Assembly: GCF_021390935.1 (NCBI RefSeq)
Contig: NZ_JAJPUI010000004.1
Location: 496,001-560,000 of the forward strand
From: Streptomyces sp. CC228A
GTDB taxonomy: Bacteria; Actinomycetota; Actinomycetes; Streptomycetales; Streptomycetaceae
DNA length: 64,000 bases
Direction: 5' to 3'
Within the stretch, counting starts at the first letter, position 1. Each line of letters opens with the position of its first letter. The notes under the pieces were generated by a model. That model was not told the DNA's origin. It did not search any database and saw only the letters and a list, made by a program, of their open reading frames with translations. The position numbers were made by a program, and so were the translations under genes. Of the stretch, positions 36,382-43,137 are shown in pieces.

Positions 36382-36867
36382 GTCCGGAGGCCGGGGGATC
36401 GCCTGGCCGCGAAGGCGCGGCCTGTGATGAGGGCGGCGTCGGACACCCGGCGACCCAGGCCGGCGAGCGCCCCGGCAGCAGCCCGCGGAAGGAGCCCGCC
36501 GAAGCTCGCACGGGTGCCCGTCAGCGCCCGGTCAGGCCGTGGAAGCCGCCGTCCCCGTAGCTCCCCATGACCGGTCAAGGCGCGAGGAGCACGGCCTTCG
36601 TCTCCACCCGGCCTTCCGGTGAGCGCCGGCTCGAAGCCCGCGCGAGGCAGCCGCGGGGCTGGACTCGCAGGTGGCTGACGTACCGGAGCCCGTGTCGGCG
36701 GGCTTCAGGAACACGTGCCGGCGGGCTTCAGGAGCGCGTTCCGCCGACCTGGTCGACGGCAAGGCCCCAGCGCGGTTCCGTCGTGGTCCGCTCCAGGGGG
36801 TCCGCGCCGCGGAGAGCGTCCGGGCCGGGCCCGCGCTTCGGGTGAGGCGCCCATCGGGAGGGCACGG
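36382..36867. other. Non-coding region, former KdpD locus
   Basis: No gene is evident. A direct repeat of about 25 bases containing CGGCGGGCTTCAGGA occurs twice around 36693-36735. This is where the missing part of kdpD would lie. Confidence 0.4.
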
Positions 36868-37785
36868 TCACGGGACCGGCGTGACGCCCTTGACCGCCCG
36901 CGCGAAGGCGAGGGCGGCCGGGGGGACATGGGAGCGGTGCCAGATCAACCCCATCTCGGAGGGGGGCAGTCCGTCGACCGGGATGAAGGTGAGAGAGCTG
37001 CGCCGCCCGTGGTAGTCGGCCGTGGACCGGCACAGCAGCATCGCGCCCCGGTCCGCCGCCGTCAGACTCAGCCCCTCCTGGAGGGTGTTGACCAGGGGAC
37101 CCGCCGGGATCGGCCGCAGCTGCGGGGTGCGGTCCGGGGTCTGCGCCAGGCGCCAGTACGCGGGCGCGGGGCCTGGCTCCCCGCCCGCTCCCATGCCGAT
37201 GAGCCGGCAGTCGGCCAGTTCCTCCGCCGCCACCGACTCCCGGGCCGCGAACGGGTGGCGGACGGAGACGGCAAGGGTCTGCGGCTGCCGGGAGAAGACC
37301 GGCCCGAGCACCAGGTCGTCCTCCCGTACGGGCAGGAGCACCACCGCGCAGTCCACCTCCTGGCGGCGCACCGGCCCGAAGGGGTCCGACAGCGGGATCT
37401 CCGTCAGTTGCAGGACGCACCCGGGGCACTCCTCCTCGAACAGGGCCATCGCCTGGGCGAGGTAGTCGTCGACGGTGCCCTGGAAGCCGATCCGCAGCAC
37501 CCCGCCCGCCTCCGCACGGGCGGCGGCCCGCGCCTCGTCCAGGGTGGCGCGCAGGCCGTCGTACGCGGGCCGCAGGCTGCCGACGAAGGACTCCCCGAGC
37601 GGGGTCAGCCGCACCCGGCGGCTCGTGCGCTCGACCAGCGGGGCGCCGATCCGTCCCTCCAGGGCGCGCAGCAGCTGGCTCACCCTGCTCTGGGAGACGT
37701 ACAGTCGCTCGCCCGCCCGGCCGAAGTGCAGTTCCTCGGCGAGGACGAGGAACGCCTCCAACTCGCGGATCTCGATACCGCCCAC
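36868..37785 (-). CDS. LysR-family transcriptional regulator
   Basis: 305 aa from GTG 37785 (VGGIEIRELEAF) with GGAGG upstream; a longer ATG start (MRWINRSDEGG) is possible. LysR helix-turn-helix: FLVLAEELHFGRAGERLYVSQSRVSQLLRALE. Effector domain: LRIGFQGTVDDYLAQAMALFEEE onwards. It diverges from an MFS transporter across 98 bases holding inverted repeats, so it probably controls that exporter. Effector unknown. Confidence 0.93.
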   Translation of the reverse strand: MGGIEIRELEAFLVLAEELHFGRAGERLYVSQSRVSQLLRALEGRIGAPLVERTSRRVRLTPLGESFVGSLRPAYDGLRATLDEARAAARAEAGGVLRIGFQGTVDDYLAQAMALFEEECPGCVLQLTEIPLSDPFGPVRRQEVDCAVVLLPVREDDLVLGPVFSRQPQTLAVSVRHPFAARESVAAEELADCRLIGMGAGGEPGPAPAYWRLAQTPDRTPQLRPIPAGPLVNTLQEGLSLTAADRGAMLLCRSTADYHGRRSSLTFIPVDGLPPSEMGLIWHRSHVPPAALAFARAVKGVTPVP

Positions 37786-37801
37786 GGAATCCCGGCCTCC
37801 T

Positions 37802-37845
37802 TCATCCGATCGATTAATCCACCTCATGGAAGGATGAGCGATCGG
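37802..37845. promoter_or_regulatory. Nested inverted repeats between lysR and MFS genes
   Basis: TCATCC (37802-37807) pairs with GGATGA (37832-37837), and CCGATCG (37806-37812) with CGATCGG (37839-37845), around an AT-rich ATTAATCC centre. Candidate LysR binding region. Confidence 0.45.
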
Positions 37846-37883
37846 CCGTTGTTCCCGAACGCCCCTGCGGGTTGGCTGGTTGC

Positions 37884-39095
37884 ATGGCACAGACAGAGGA
37901 AATCGCAGGCAGGGCGCCCGGAGAGGGGCAGTCCGCACAACGAGGGGGCTGGCCCGCGGTCGTCGCCGTCGCCGGGGCGACGTTCACGGTGGTCACCTCC
38001 GAGATGCTGCCGGTGGGGCTGCTCACCCCCATCGGCGACGCGCTCCATGTGAGCGAGGGGACCGCCGGGCTCACCCTCACCATCACGGGTCTGGTCGGCG
38101 CGGTCTCCTCGCCGCTGCTGACGCCGCTGCTCGGCCGGCTGCCCCGCCGGACGCTGCTGTGCTCCATGATGGCGCTGCTCGCGCTGGGCAACCTGCTCGC
38201 GGCGTGGGCCCCCGGCTTCGGGGTGATGGTGGTCGCCCGCGTCCTCGTCGGCATCGGCATGGGCGTGGTCTGGGCGGTCGCCGCCGGTCTCGCCGTACGG
38301 CTCGTGTCCGGCTCCGCCGTCGGCCCGGCCACGTCACTCATCTTCAGCGGCATCGCGGTGGCCTCGGTCCTGGGTGTCCCGGCCGGTACGTACATCGGTG
38401 AACTGGCCGACTGGAGGACGGCCTTCGTCGTCATCGCCGTCCTCGCCGCGTTGGTCATGATCGCGCTCGCGGCCCTGCTGCCACCGCTCCCCGCCGAGCA
38501 GGACATCCGGCTCGGGGGCGTGCTGAAGCTGCTCGGCAACCCGCGGGTGGCGACCGGGCTCGCCGTGGTGGCGCTCCTGGTCACCGGGCACTTCGCCGCC
38601 TACACCTACGTGCGGCCCGCGCTGGAGGACATCTCCGGGGTCAGCCCCACGATGATCGGCACCCTGTTCCTCCTCTACGGCGTCGCCGGCGTCCTCGGGA
38701 ACTTCGCGGCCGGCGCCGGGGCGGGTCGCTCCCCGCGCGGCACGCTCCTGGTGATCGCCCTGGTCCTGTCCGCCACGGTGGGGCTGCTGCCGCTGCTCGG
38801 CGGGTCGGTGCTGACGGCCGGTGTGCTCCTCGCGGTGTGGGGCGTCTCGTACGGCGGTGTGTCGGTGAGCACCCAGACCTGGCTGCTGGCCGCCGCGCCG
38901 TCGGCCCGCGAGGCGGCGTCCTCCCTCTTCGTGGGTGTCTTCAACGGAGCGATCGCGCTGGGCGCCCTGGTCGGCGGTCTCACCGCGGACGGCGCCGGGA
39001 TCGAGGCGGTGATGTGGCTGGGCGGCGGCCTGGCGCTGGCCGCCCTGGCGGTGGCCGCCCTCGGCCGGGCCCCGGAGAGCGGCCGGCTCGGCTGA
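37884..39095 (+). CDS. MFS transporter, DHA1-type
   Basis: 403 aa from ATG 37884 (MAQTEEIAGRAP). About twelve membrane segments. Early signature TFTVVTSEMLPVGLLTPIGDALHVSEG and loop ARVLVGIGMGVVWAVAAGL are typical of the AraJ/sugar-efflux-like drug exporters. Probably exports small molecules under the divergent LysR regulator. Substrate not predictable. Confidence 0.92.
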   Translation: MAQTEEIAGRAPGEGQSAQRGGWPAVVAVAGATFTVVTSEMLPVGLLTPIGDALHVSEGTAGLTLTITGLVGAVSSPLLTPLLGRLPRRTLLCSMMALLALGNLLAAWAPGFGVMVVARVLVGIGMGVVWAVAAGLAVRLVSGSAVGPATSLIFSGIAVASVLGVPAGTYIGELADWRTAFVVIAVLAALVMIALAALLPPLPAEQDIRLGGVLKLLGNPRVATGLAVVALLVTGHFAAYTYVRPALEDISGVSPTMIGTLFLLYGVAGVLGNFAAGAGAGRSPRGTLLVIALVLSATVGLLPLLGGSVLTAGVLLAVWGVSYGGVSVSTQTWLLAAAPSAREAASSLFVGVFNGAIALGALVGGLTADGAGIEAVMWLGGGLALAALAVAALGRAPESGRLG

Positions 39096-39188
39096 ACCGC
39101 CGGGCCGGCCGCCCTCGCGCCTTCGAGCCGGGACCGGACCGCCGGGCCGGGCCGCTCGGTCGGCCCGGCTTCGACTCCCCGGGCCGCG

Positions 39189-39511
39189 TCACCCCCGTAC
39201 GCGGCCCGGGGCCTCCTCCCCCGATGTCAGGAAGTCCCGGATCAACGCCGCCCAGGCAGCCGGCTCTTCGGCGGCGATGGCGTGGCCGCAGTCCAGGGCC
39301 GCCAGCCGGGCACCGGGTATGCCGTCCGCCAGTTCCCGGGAGTGAAGGGGAGTGACGAGCAGGTCCCGCAGCGGGGAGACCACAAGGGTCGGCACCGAGA
39401 TCCGGGCCAGGTCCGCACGTACGTCGATGTGGTCGAACAGGGCGAGTTGGGCGTCGGTCCCGGGCGGCAGTGCGCCGGCGAAGAGGGTGAGCTGCTCCTC
39501 GATCTCCTGGC
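39189..39511 (-). pseudogene. Alpha/beta-hydrolase, C-terminal remnant
   Basis: The frame reads EIEEQLTLFAGALPPG ... ISVPTLVVSPLRDLLVTPLHSRELADGIPGARLAALDCGHAIAAEEPAAWA and ends at 39189. It holds the acid (SPLRD) and the catalytic histidine (DCGHAI) of an alpha/beta hydrolase. The nucleophile and N-terminal half are missing. At about 39512 it meets the coding DNA of an oxidoreductase on the other strand. Confidence 0.7.
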
Positions 39512-39925
39512 GAGCTGCGACAGCAGCTGACCCGCATCCTGCCGGGCCTCGCCTCGGCCCCGGTGGACGCCGCCTGGACGGCCCCGGTCGAGTACTCGGT
39601 GTCCTCGCTGCCCTTCGCGGGCCGGTTGAAGTCCGTGCCCGGTGCCAGCTACGCCACCGGCTACTCCGGCGACGGTGTCGGCCCCTCGCGCCTGATGGCG
39701 AAGGTTCTCGCCTCCATGGTCCTGGGCACCAACGACGAGTGGTCCCGGTCGGCCTTCACGCGCCACCTCTCGGCGTGGATCCCGCGCGAGCCCCTCCGCT
39801 ATCCGGGCTCCCTCCTCGCCCTGCCCGCGCTGCGCGCGGTGGAGCGCCACGAGGACTCCGGCCGGACGGTGCCGCCACTGCTGAAGCGGCTGGTGTCGGT
39901 GGACCCGTCGATGTTCCGCCTCTGA
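39512..39925 (+). pseudogene. FAD-dependent oxidoreductase (DAO family), C-terminal remnant
   Basis: Reads ELRQQLTRILPGLASAPVDA ... VEYSVSSLPFAGRL, GASYATGYSGDGVGPSRLMA, ASMVLGTNDEWSRS and stops at 39925. The TGYSGDGVGPS segment is the FAD-contacting end of glycine/D-amino-acid oxidase-like enzymes. The N-terminal dinucleotide-binding part (~300 residues) is absent. It is fused head-to-head with the hydrolase remnant. Confidence 0.7.
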
Positions 39926-40607
39926 GCGCCCAGGCCGTCCAGGCGTGCACCGGACGGGTCATTCGCTTGGTTCAGTGGTCGTCGGCAGTCAGGGGGCCGG
40001 GCTTCCGGGCGGGGCGGCGGTCCCGGTGCGGACCGACGGGCCCGCCGTGGCGGGGGTCCCCAGTGAGGCCGCGGCCGGGACGGGCCGCCTGGCGCCTCTT
40101 CGTCGGCCGGGTGGCGGTCGTATGGCCGGTTGCCGCACCCGTGGTGGTGCCGGATCGCGGCGGCCGGAGCGAGGACGCGCTGCGGGACACGGACGGCGGC
40201 ACCTTCAACGTACCGGGCACCACGCCTCCCGGGGCCAGGTCCGTGAAGCCGACGGCCGCAACGCCGAGCCCAGCGCGCTTGATCGATACACGGTCTGTCA
40301 GTACGGCCGTTCGGCAGGCGACCGTCAGCCCGCCCATCGGCCGACGCAAGGCCATGGAGCGATGTACGCCTGGCGGAACCCCGCGGGTGGCTCATCCGGA
40401 GCTCTCCGCGCGAACGGAGGCGATCCGTCGAACGACTTGCCCCTCCACGCGGTGGGAGGTCGTCGGCCACGCCGCGGAGTGGCCCTCAGCCCGTGCCGGT
40501 AGGGGGCTGGAGAACCGGTACTGCCGGGCGCGTGGGCTGCGACCAACCTGCATAACGCGAAATGCCGGCCGGGATCGCTCCCGACCAGCATTCTGCTCGT
40601 ACGTAGG
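39926..40607. other. Non-coding flank of integrated element
   Basis: No gene can be supported in these ~680 bases. A short hairpin CGGGA-TCGC-TCCCG lies at about 40571-40584, close to the left attachment site. It may be the former terminator of tRNA-Leu before integration. Confidence 0.4.
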
Positions 40608-40631
40608 TGGTGTCCGAGGGGGGACTTGAAC
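40608..40631. other. Left attachment core (attL)
   Basis: 24 bp identical to the 3' end of tRNA-Leu (T-loop through CCA). It is also the left arm of an 11-bp inverted repeat: TGGTGTCCGAG (40608-40618) and CTCGGACACCA (40638-40648). Confidence 0.9.
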
Positions 40632-40671
40632 TCTCCTCTCGGACACCAGCTCCCAACCGCTCTGATCTGGG

Positions 40672-40710
40672 GAAACGCCCGTCGACAGGCTTGATTTCGG
40701 CGGGCGTTTC
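40672..40710. terminator. Hairpin inside the left end of the element
   Basis: Perfect 10-bp inverted repeat GAAACGCCCG (40672-40681) / CGGGCGTTTC (40701-40710), 19-base loop, followed by TCCTGTTCTTTCCTG on the plus strand and preceded by mixed bases on the other. It would stop transcripts crossing the left boundary. Confidence 0.6.
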
Positions 40711-40750
40711 TCCTGTTCTTTCCTGCTGTTTCAGGCCCTCTCGGGCCCCT

Positions 40751-40779
40751 GTTGGTCATGCGTTGGTCACGTGACCAAC
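40751..40779. repeat. Candidate integrase arm sites, left end
   Basis: GTTGGTCATG (40751-40760) and GTTGGTCACG (40762-40771), the latter overlapping an inverted copy to form an 18-bp palindrome GTTGGTCACGTGACCAAC (40762-40779). The same word occurs twice inside the right end at 50852-50861 and 50864-50873. Position and repetition suggest arm-type binding sites for Int or Xis. Confidence 0.65.
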
Positions 40780-40797
40780 CCTCGGCCCTGGCCCTGA

Positions 40798-41157
40798 TCA
40801 GGACTTTTCGATGACCTCGAAGATATCGGCGTCGGTCTCCTGCTGCCACGCCGGGAGGTCGGGCCAGTCAGCAACGTACCCCGGCTTGGGGTCCTCGAAG
40901 TGCTTGAACATCTGCGCTGTCCAGCACACCGCCACGAACCGGCCCTTCTGCTCACGAGACAGGTTCGCCGTGTGACCGCCGCTGATCTCGATGAACCGGC
41001 GGACCTGCTCATACACGGCGCCTGCGGCCTCGCGCTCCCACTGGGGCGTGTCCTCCCAGGGGGTGACGTACCCGGGCTTCGGCTCCCCTGGGAAGTGGCG
41101 GTGCACTCCTTCGATCCAGGCTTCCCGGAACACTCGTGCGCCATCGACCTGCGACAT
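40798..41157 (-). CDS. Hypothetical protein at left end of element
   Basis: 119 aa from ATG 41157 (MSQVDGARVFREAW) with GAGAGGGG upstream. It contains two similar segments, HFPGEPKPGYVTPWEDTPQWEREAAGAVYE and HFEDPKPGYVADWPDLPAWQQETDADIFE, so it looks like a tandem duplication of one small domain of about 50 residues. Function unknown. It follows the HTH-TPR regulator by 14 bases and is probably in its operon. Confidence 0.78.
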   Translation of the reverse strand: MSQVDGARVFREAWIEGVHRHFPGEPKPGYVTPWEDTPQWEREAAGAVYEQVRRFIEISGGHTANLSREQKGRFVAVCWTAQMFKHFEDPKPGYVADWPDLPAWQQETDADIFEVIEKS

Positions 41158-41171
41158 GCCAACCCCTCTCG

Positions 41172-42425
41172 TCACGGCGTGCTCAGCGTGGCGATCTCCG
41201 CCCCCAGCTCCGCTACCCGGCGGTCTCTGCTCAGGGGGCCGAACTCATCGCACAGGGCTTGGAGTCTACGGGCGACGTACCCGGACGATGATGCTTGGGC
41301 CAACCGGATGGCTTCCCGCCCGTACGCGACGACTTGTTCGGGGTCACGCCGCTTCGCCCCGACGGCGGCAAGGTCGGCCAGTACGGCACCCCTGCGCCGG
41401 TACGACTGCCCGGAGGCAAGGGCGGTCTGGGCCAGTGCCTGCTTCAAGGTCTCTTCTGCCAGGTCGAGGCGGCCGAGCTGTACGTAGCGCGCTCCCCGTT
41501 CCTCGGCCAACCGCGTGCCGTCGAAGCGCAGCCAGCCCCCGTTGGCGCTGTCCGTGCCCAGTTCCAACACCCGCTCGGCCTCATCCAGCGCGCGCTCACA
41601 CGAGGCCAGGTCACCCATGCCGGCGTACGCCTCGGCCTGGACAGCGGCGACCCAGTGACGGGTGGCGAGGCTGCTGTCTCCCCGCTGGGCCAGTCTCTCC
41701 GCCGCTCCGAGGATCTGTGCCGCCTGCTCGTATCGGTGTTCGTACACGTCCACGTAGGCGTGCCGCACGAGGGCACATGCCCACAGGTCGAAGGCTCGGG
41801 CGTCCTTGCTGACGGATGCCGCCAGGGAGTAGGACGATGCCGCGTCGGTGTATCGGTTGGCGTCGAAGGCGACTTCTCCGGCGAGCTGGAAGAGATCGGC
41901 TGCCGCGTTCAGGAGAGGGCGGGAGTTGCCTCGGGTGTCCGCCAGGGCTTCGTTCAGTGTCGAGAGCTGGTCGCGGACGATGGGGTAGACGGAGCCTTTT
42001 GAGCGGGCTAGCTGGTAGACCTGCCACAGGTGGCTGTTCATCCGTGTGAAGTCGGCGGGTGCGCCCCTGCGTACTCCCTCGGTGAGGGCTTCCGCCTCAT
42101 CCAACGGCAGGGCGGTGAGGGCTCCGCTGACGGTGAGGATGCGGAGGAATTCGCGGCGGATCATTTCGTCGGGGTCTCCCGCGCCTGGGTGGTCACTGGA
42201 CTGGTGCCCTGTGGCCTCCTGGCTGACTGCTCGTGGCTGCGTCAGGAGGGCGTCAAGCTCGGTGAGAGTGACTTCGAGGGCGATGGCCAAGCCCCGTCGC
42301 TGCGGTGGCTGAGGTTTGATCCTGCCGCTCTCCCAGCGCCCGACCGTGGTGCGGTCCACCCCGAGTAACTCGGCCAACTTCTCCTGACTGTAGCCCAGGG
42401 CCTTGCGCCGTTCAGCCAGTCCCAT
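41172..42425 (-). CDS. HTH-TPR regulator beside lasso cluster
   Basis: 417 aa from ATG 42425 with AAGGGG upstream. N-terminal XRE helix-turn-helix (MGLAERRKALGYSQEKLAELLGVDRTTVGRWESG), then helical repeats of TPR type (YTDAASSYSLAASVSKDARAF, YEQAAQILGAAERLAQRGD, LDLAEETLKQALAQTALASG). Such proteins often respond to peptide signals or act as cluster regulators. It is divergent from the lasso operon and a likely controller of it. A TTA leucine codon at 42368-42366 (in AELLGVD) suggests bldA-dependent translation. Confidence 0.9.
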   Translation of the reverse strand: MGLAERRKALGYSQEKLAELLGVDRTTVGRWESGRIKPQPPQRRGLAIALEVTLTELDALLTQPRAVSQEATGHQSSDHPGAGDPDEMIRREFLRILTVSGALTALPLDEAEALTEGVRRGAPADFTRMNSHLWQVYQLARSKGSVYPIVRDQLSTLNEALADTRGNSRPLLNAAADLFQLAGEVAFDANRYTDAASSYSLAASVSKDARAFDLWACALVRHAYVDVYEHRYEQAAQILGAAERLAQRGDSSLATRHWVAAVQAEAYAGMGDLASCERALDEAERVLELGTDSANGGWLRFDGTRLAEERGARYVQLGRLDLAEETLKQALAQTALASGQSYRRRGAVLADLAAVGAKRRDPEQVVAYGREAIRLAQASSSGYVARRLQALCDEFGPLSRDRRVAELGAEIATLSTP

Positions 42426-42580
42426 GACGGCCCCTTCCCCTGACCTGAACGTGTGGCACCCCCGTGCACGGAGGTGCATCAAGACTGCCGCATTGATGCC
42501 GTGGAGCGCTTGGACTCCCTCCGCTTTTCTTGGGGTTGTCGCAAACGGACACGGTGGTGAACCTGCGGAGGCGTGCGGAC

Positions 42581-42805
42581 ATGGCAGCGGAGAACGACGT
42601 GGATCTCGGGTCCGGCCAGGCCAAGGGTCGGCATCGCGGGGAACGGCACGACCCCATCGGATCGGCACTGACCGCCACCTGGGCGCTGGGCCACGTCCTG
42701 GCTCTGTTCCTCCTCGGTGTCACCGTGACTCAGCACAGCGAACTGGAAGACCTCGTGTCGCCCCTGGTCGATCGGTCGGTACCGGACCAGGAAACGACCG
42801 GCTGA
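42581..42805 (+). CDS. Small membrane protein upstream of lasso precursor
   Basis: 74 aa from ATG 42581 with CGGAGG upstream; the frame extends back to 42530. A charged N-terminus is followed by one membrane segment (SALTATWALGHVLALFLLGVTV) and a polar tail. It lies between the divergent regulator and the precursor gene. It may take part in export or immunity of the lasso peptide, but this is only a positional guess. Confidence 0.55.
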   Translation: MAAENDVDLGSGQAKGRHRGERHDPIGSALTATWALGHVLALFLLGVTVTQHSELEDLVSPLVDRSVPDQETTG

Positions 42806-42939
42806 GGGACCTGCGCGGATCACCAAGCGATCCGGCCCACGCTCCTCCCGGGCCGCAGCACTCGCACCGGGAGGTTGTACCACCGTGGCGGGGACGCCAC
42901 CCCTCCACGCCCTACGGATTTCGGACGGAGGTGAACACC

Positions 42940-43068
42940 ATGGAGAGCCGCTCTCAGCTCGACACCGAGCCGGAGGAGGAGGTCGTGACCCTGGAGGACG
43001 CGACGCGTCTGACGAAGGGCAACACCAACTCCAGCGTGGAGAACAAGCGCTCGCCCTACGGGGCCTGA
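42940..43068 (+). CDS. Lasso peptide precursor, albusnodin type
   Basis: 42 aa, ATG with a strong GGAGGTGA (42927-42934) and 5-base spacer. The 26-residue leader is acidic (TEPEEEVVTLEDATRLTK) and has threonine at the second-last position (Thr25), the usual lasso cleavage mark. The predicted core is GNTNSSVENKRSPYGA (residues 27-42). Gly1 and Glu8 would form an 8-residue macrolactam ring. Lys10 matches the lysine acetylated in albusnodin, whose core likewise has Glu8, Lys10, Arg11 and Tyr14 in 16 residues. The core sequence itself differs. It is the first gene of the operon with cyclase, protease and acetyltransferase. Confidence 0.9.
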   Translation: MESRSQLDTEPEEEVVTLEDATRLTKGNTNSSVENKRSPYGA

Positions 43069-43075
43069 CGCCCGG

Positions 43076-43103
43076 CGGCGGCATTCCTGCGGGGGTGCCG
43101 CCG
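43076..43103 (+). terminator. Attenuator-like hairpin between precursor and cyclase
   Basis: Perfect 8-bp stem CGGCGGCA (43076-43083) / TGCCGCCG (43096-43103), 12-base loop, starting eight bases after the precursor stop. No T-run follows. Such hairpins in peptide clusters keep precursor message in excess over the enzymes. Confidence 0.6.
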
Positions 43104-43137
43104 CGCCCTTTCCCACTCGCAGAAGGAGGTGACGGCA

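Noticed and set aside
39799..40470. A 223-codon minus-strand open frame left of the element
   Set aside because: Overlaps the oxidoreductase remnant, has random-looking Arg/Pro-rich translation and no motif.
40608..40648. A second tRNA gene at the left boundary
   Set aside because: Only the T-loop to CCA end of tRNA-Leu is present; no anticodon or D arm lies beyond it. It is an attachment-site remnant.
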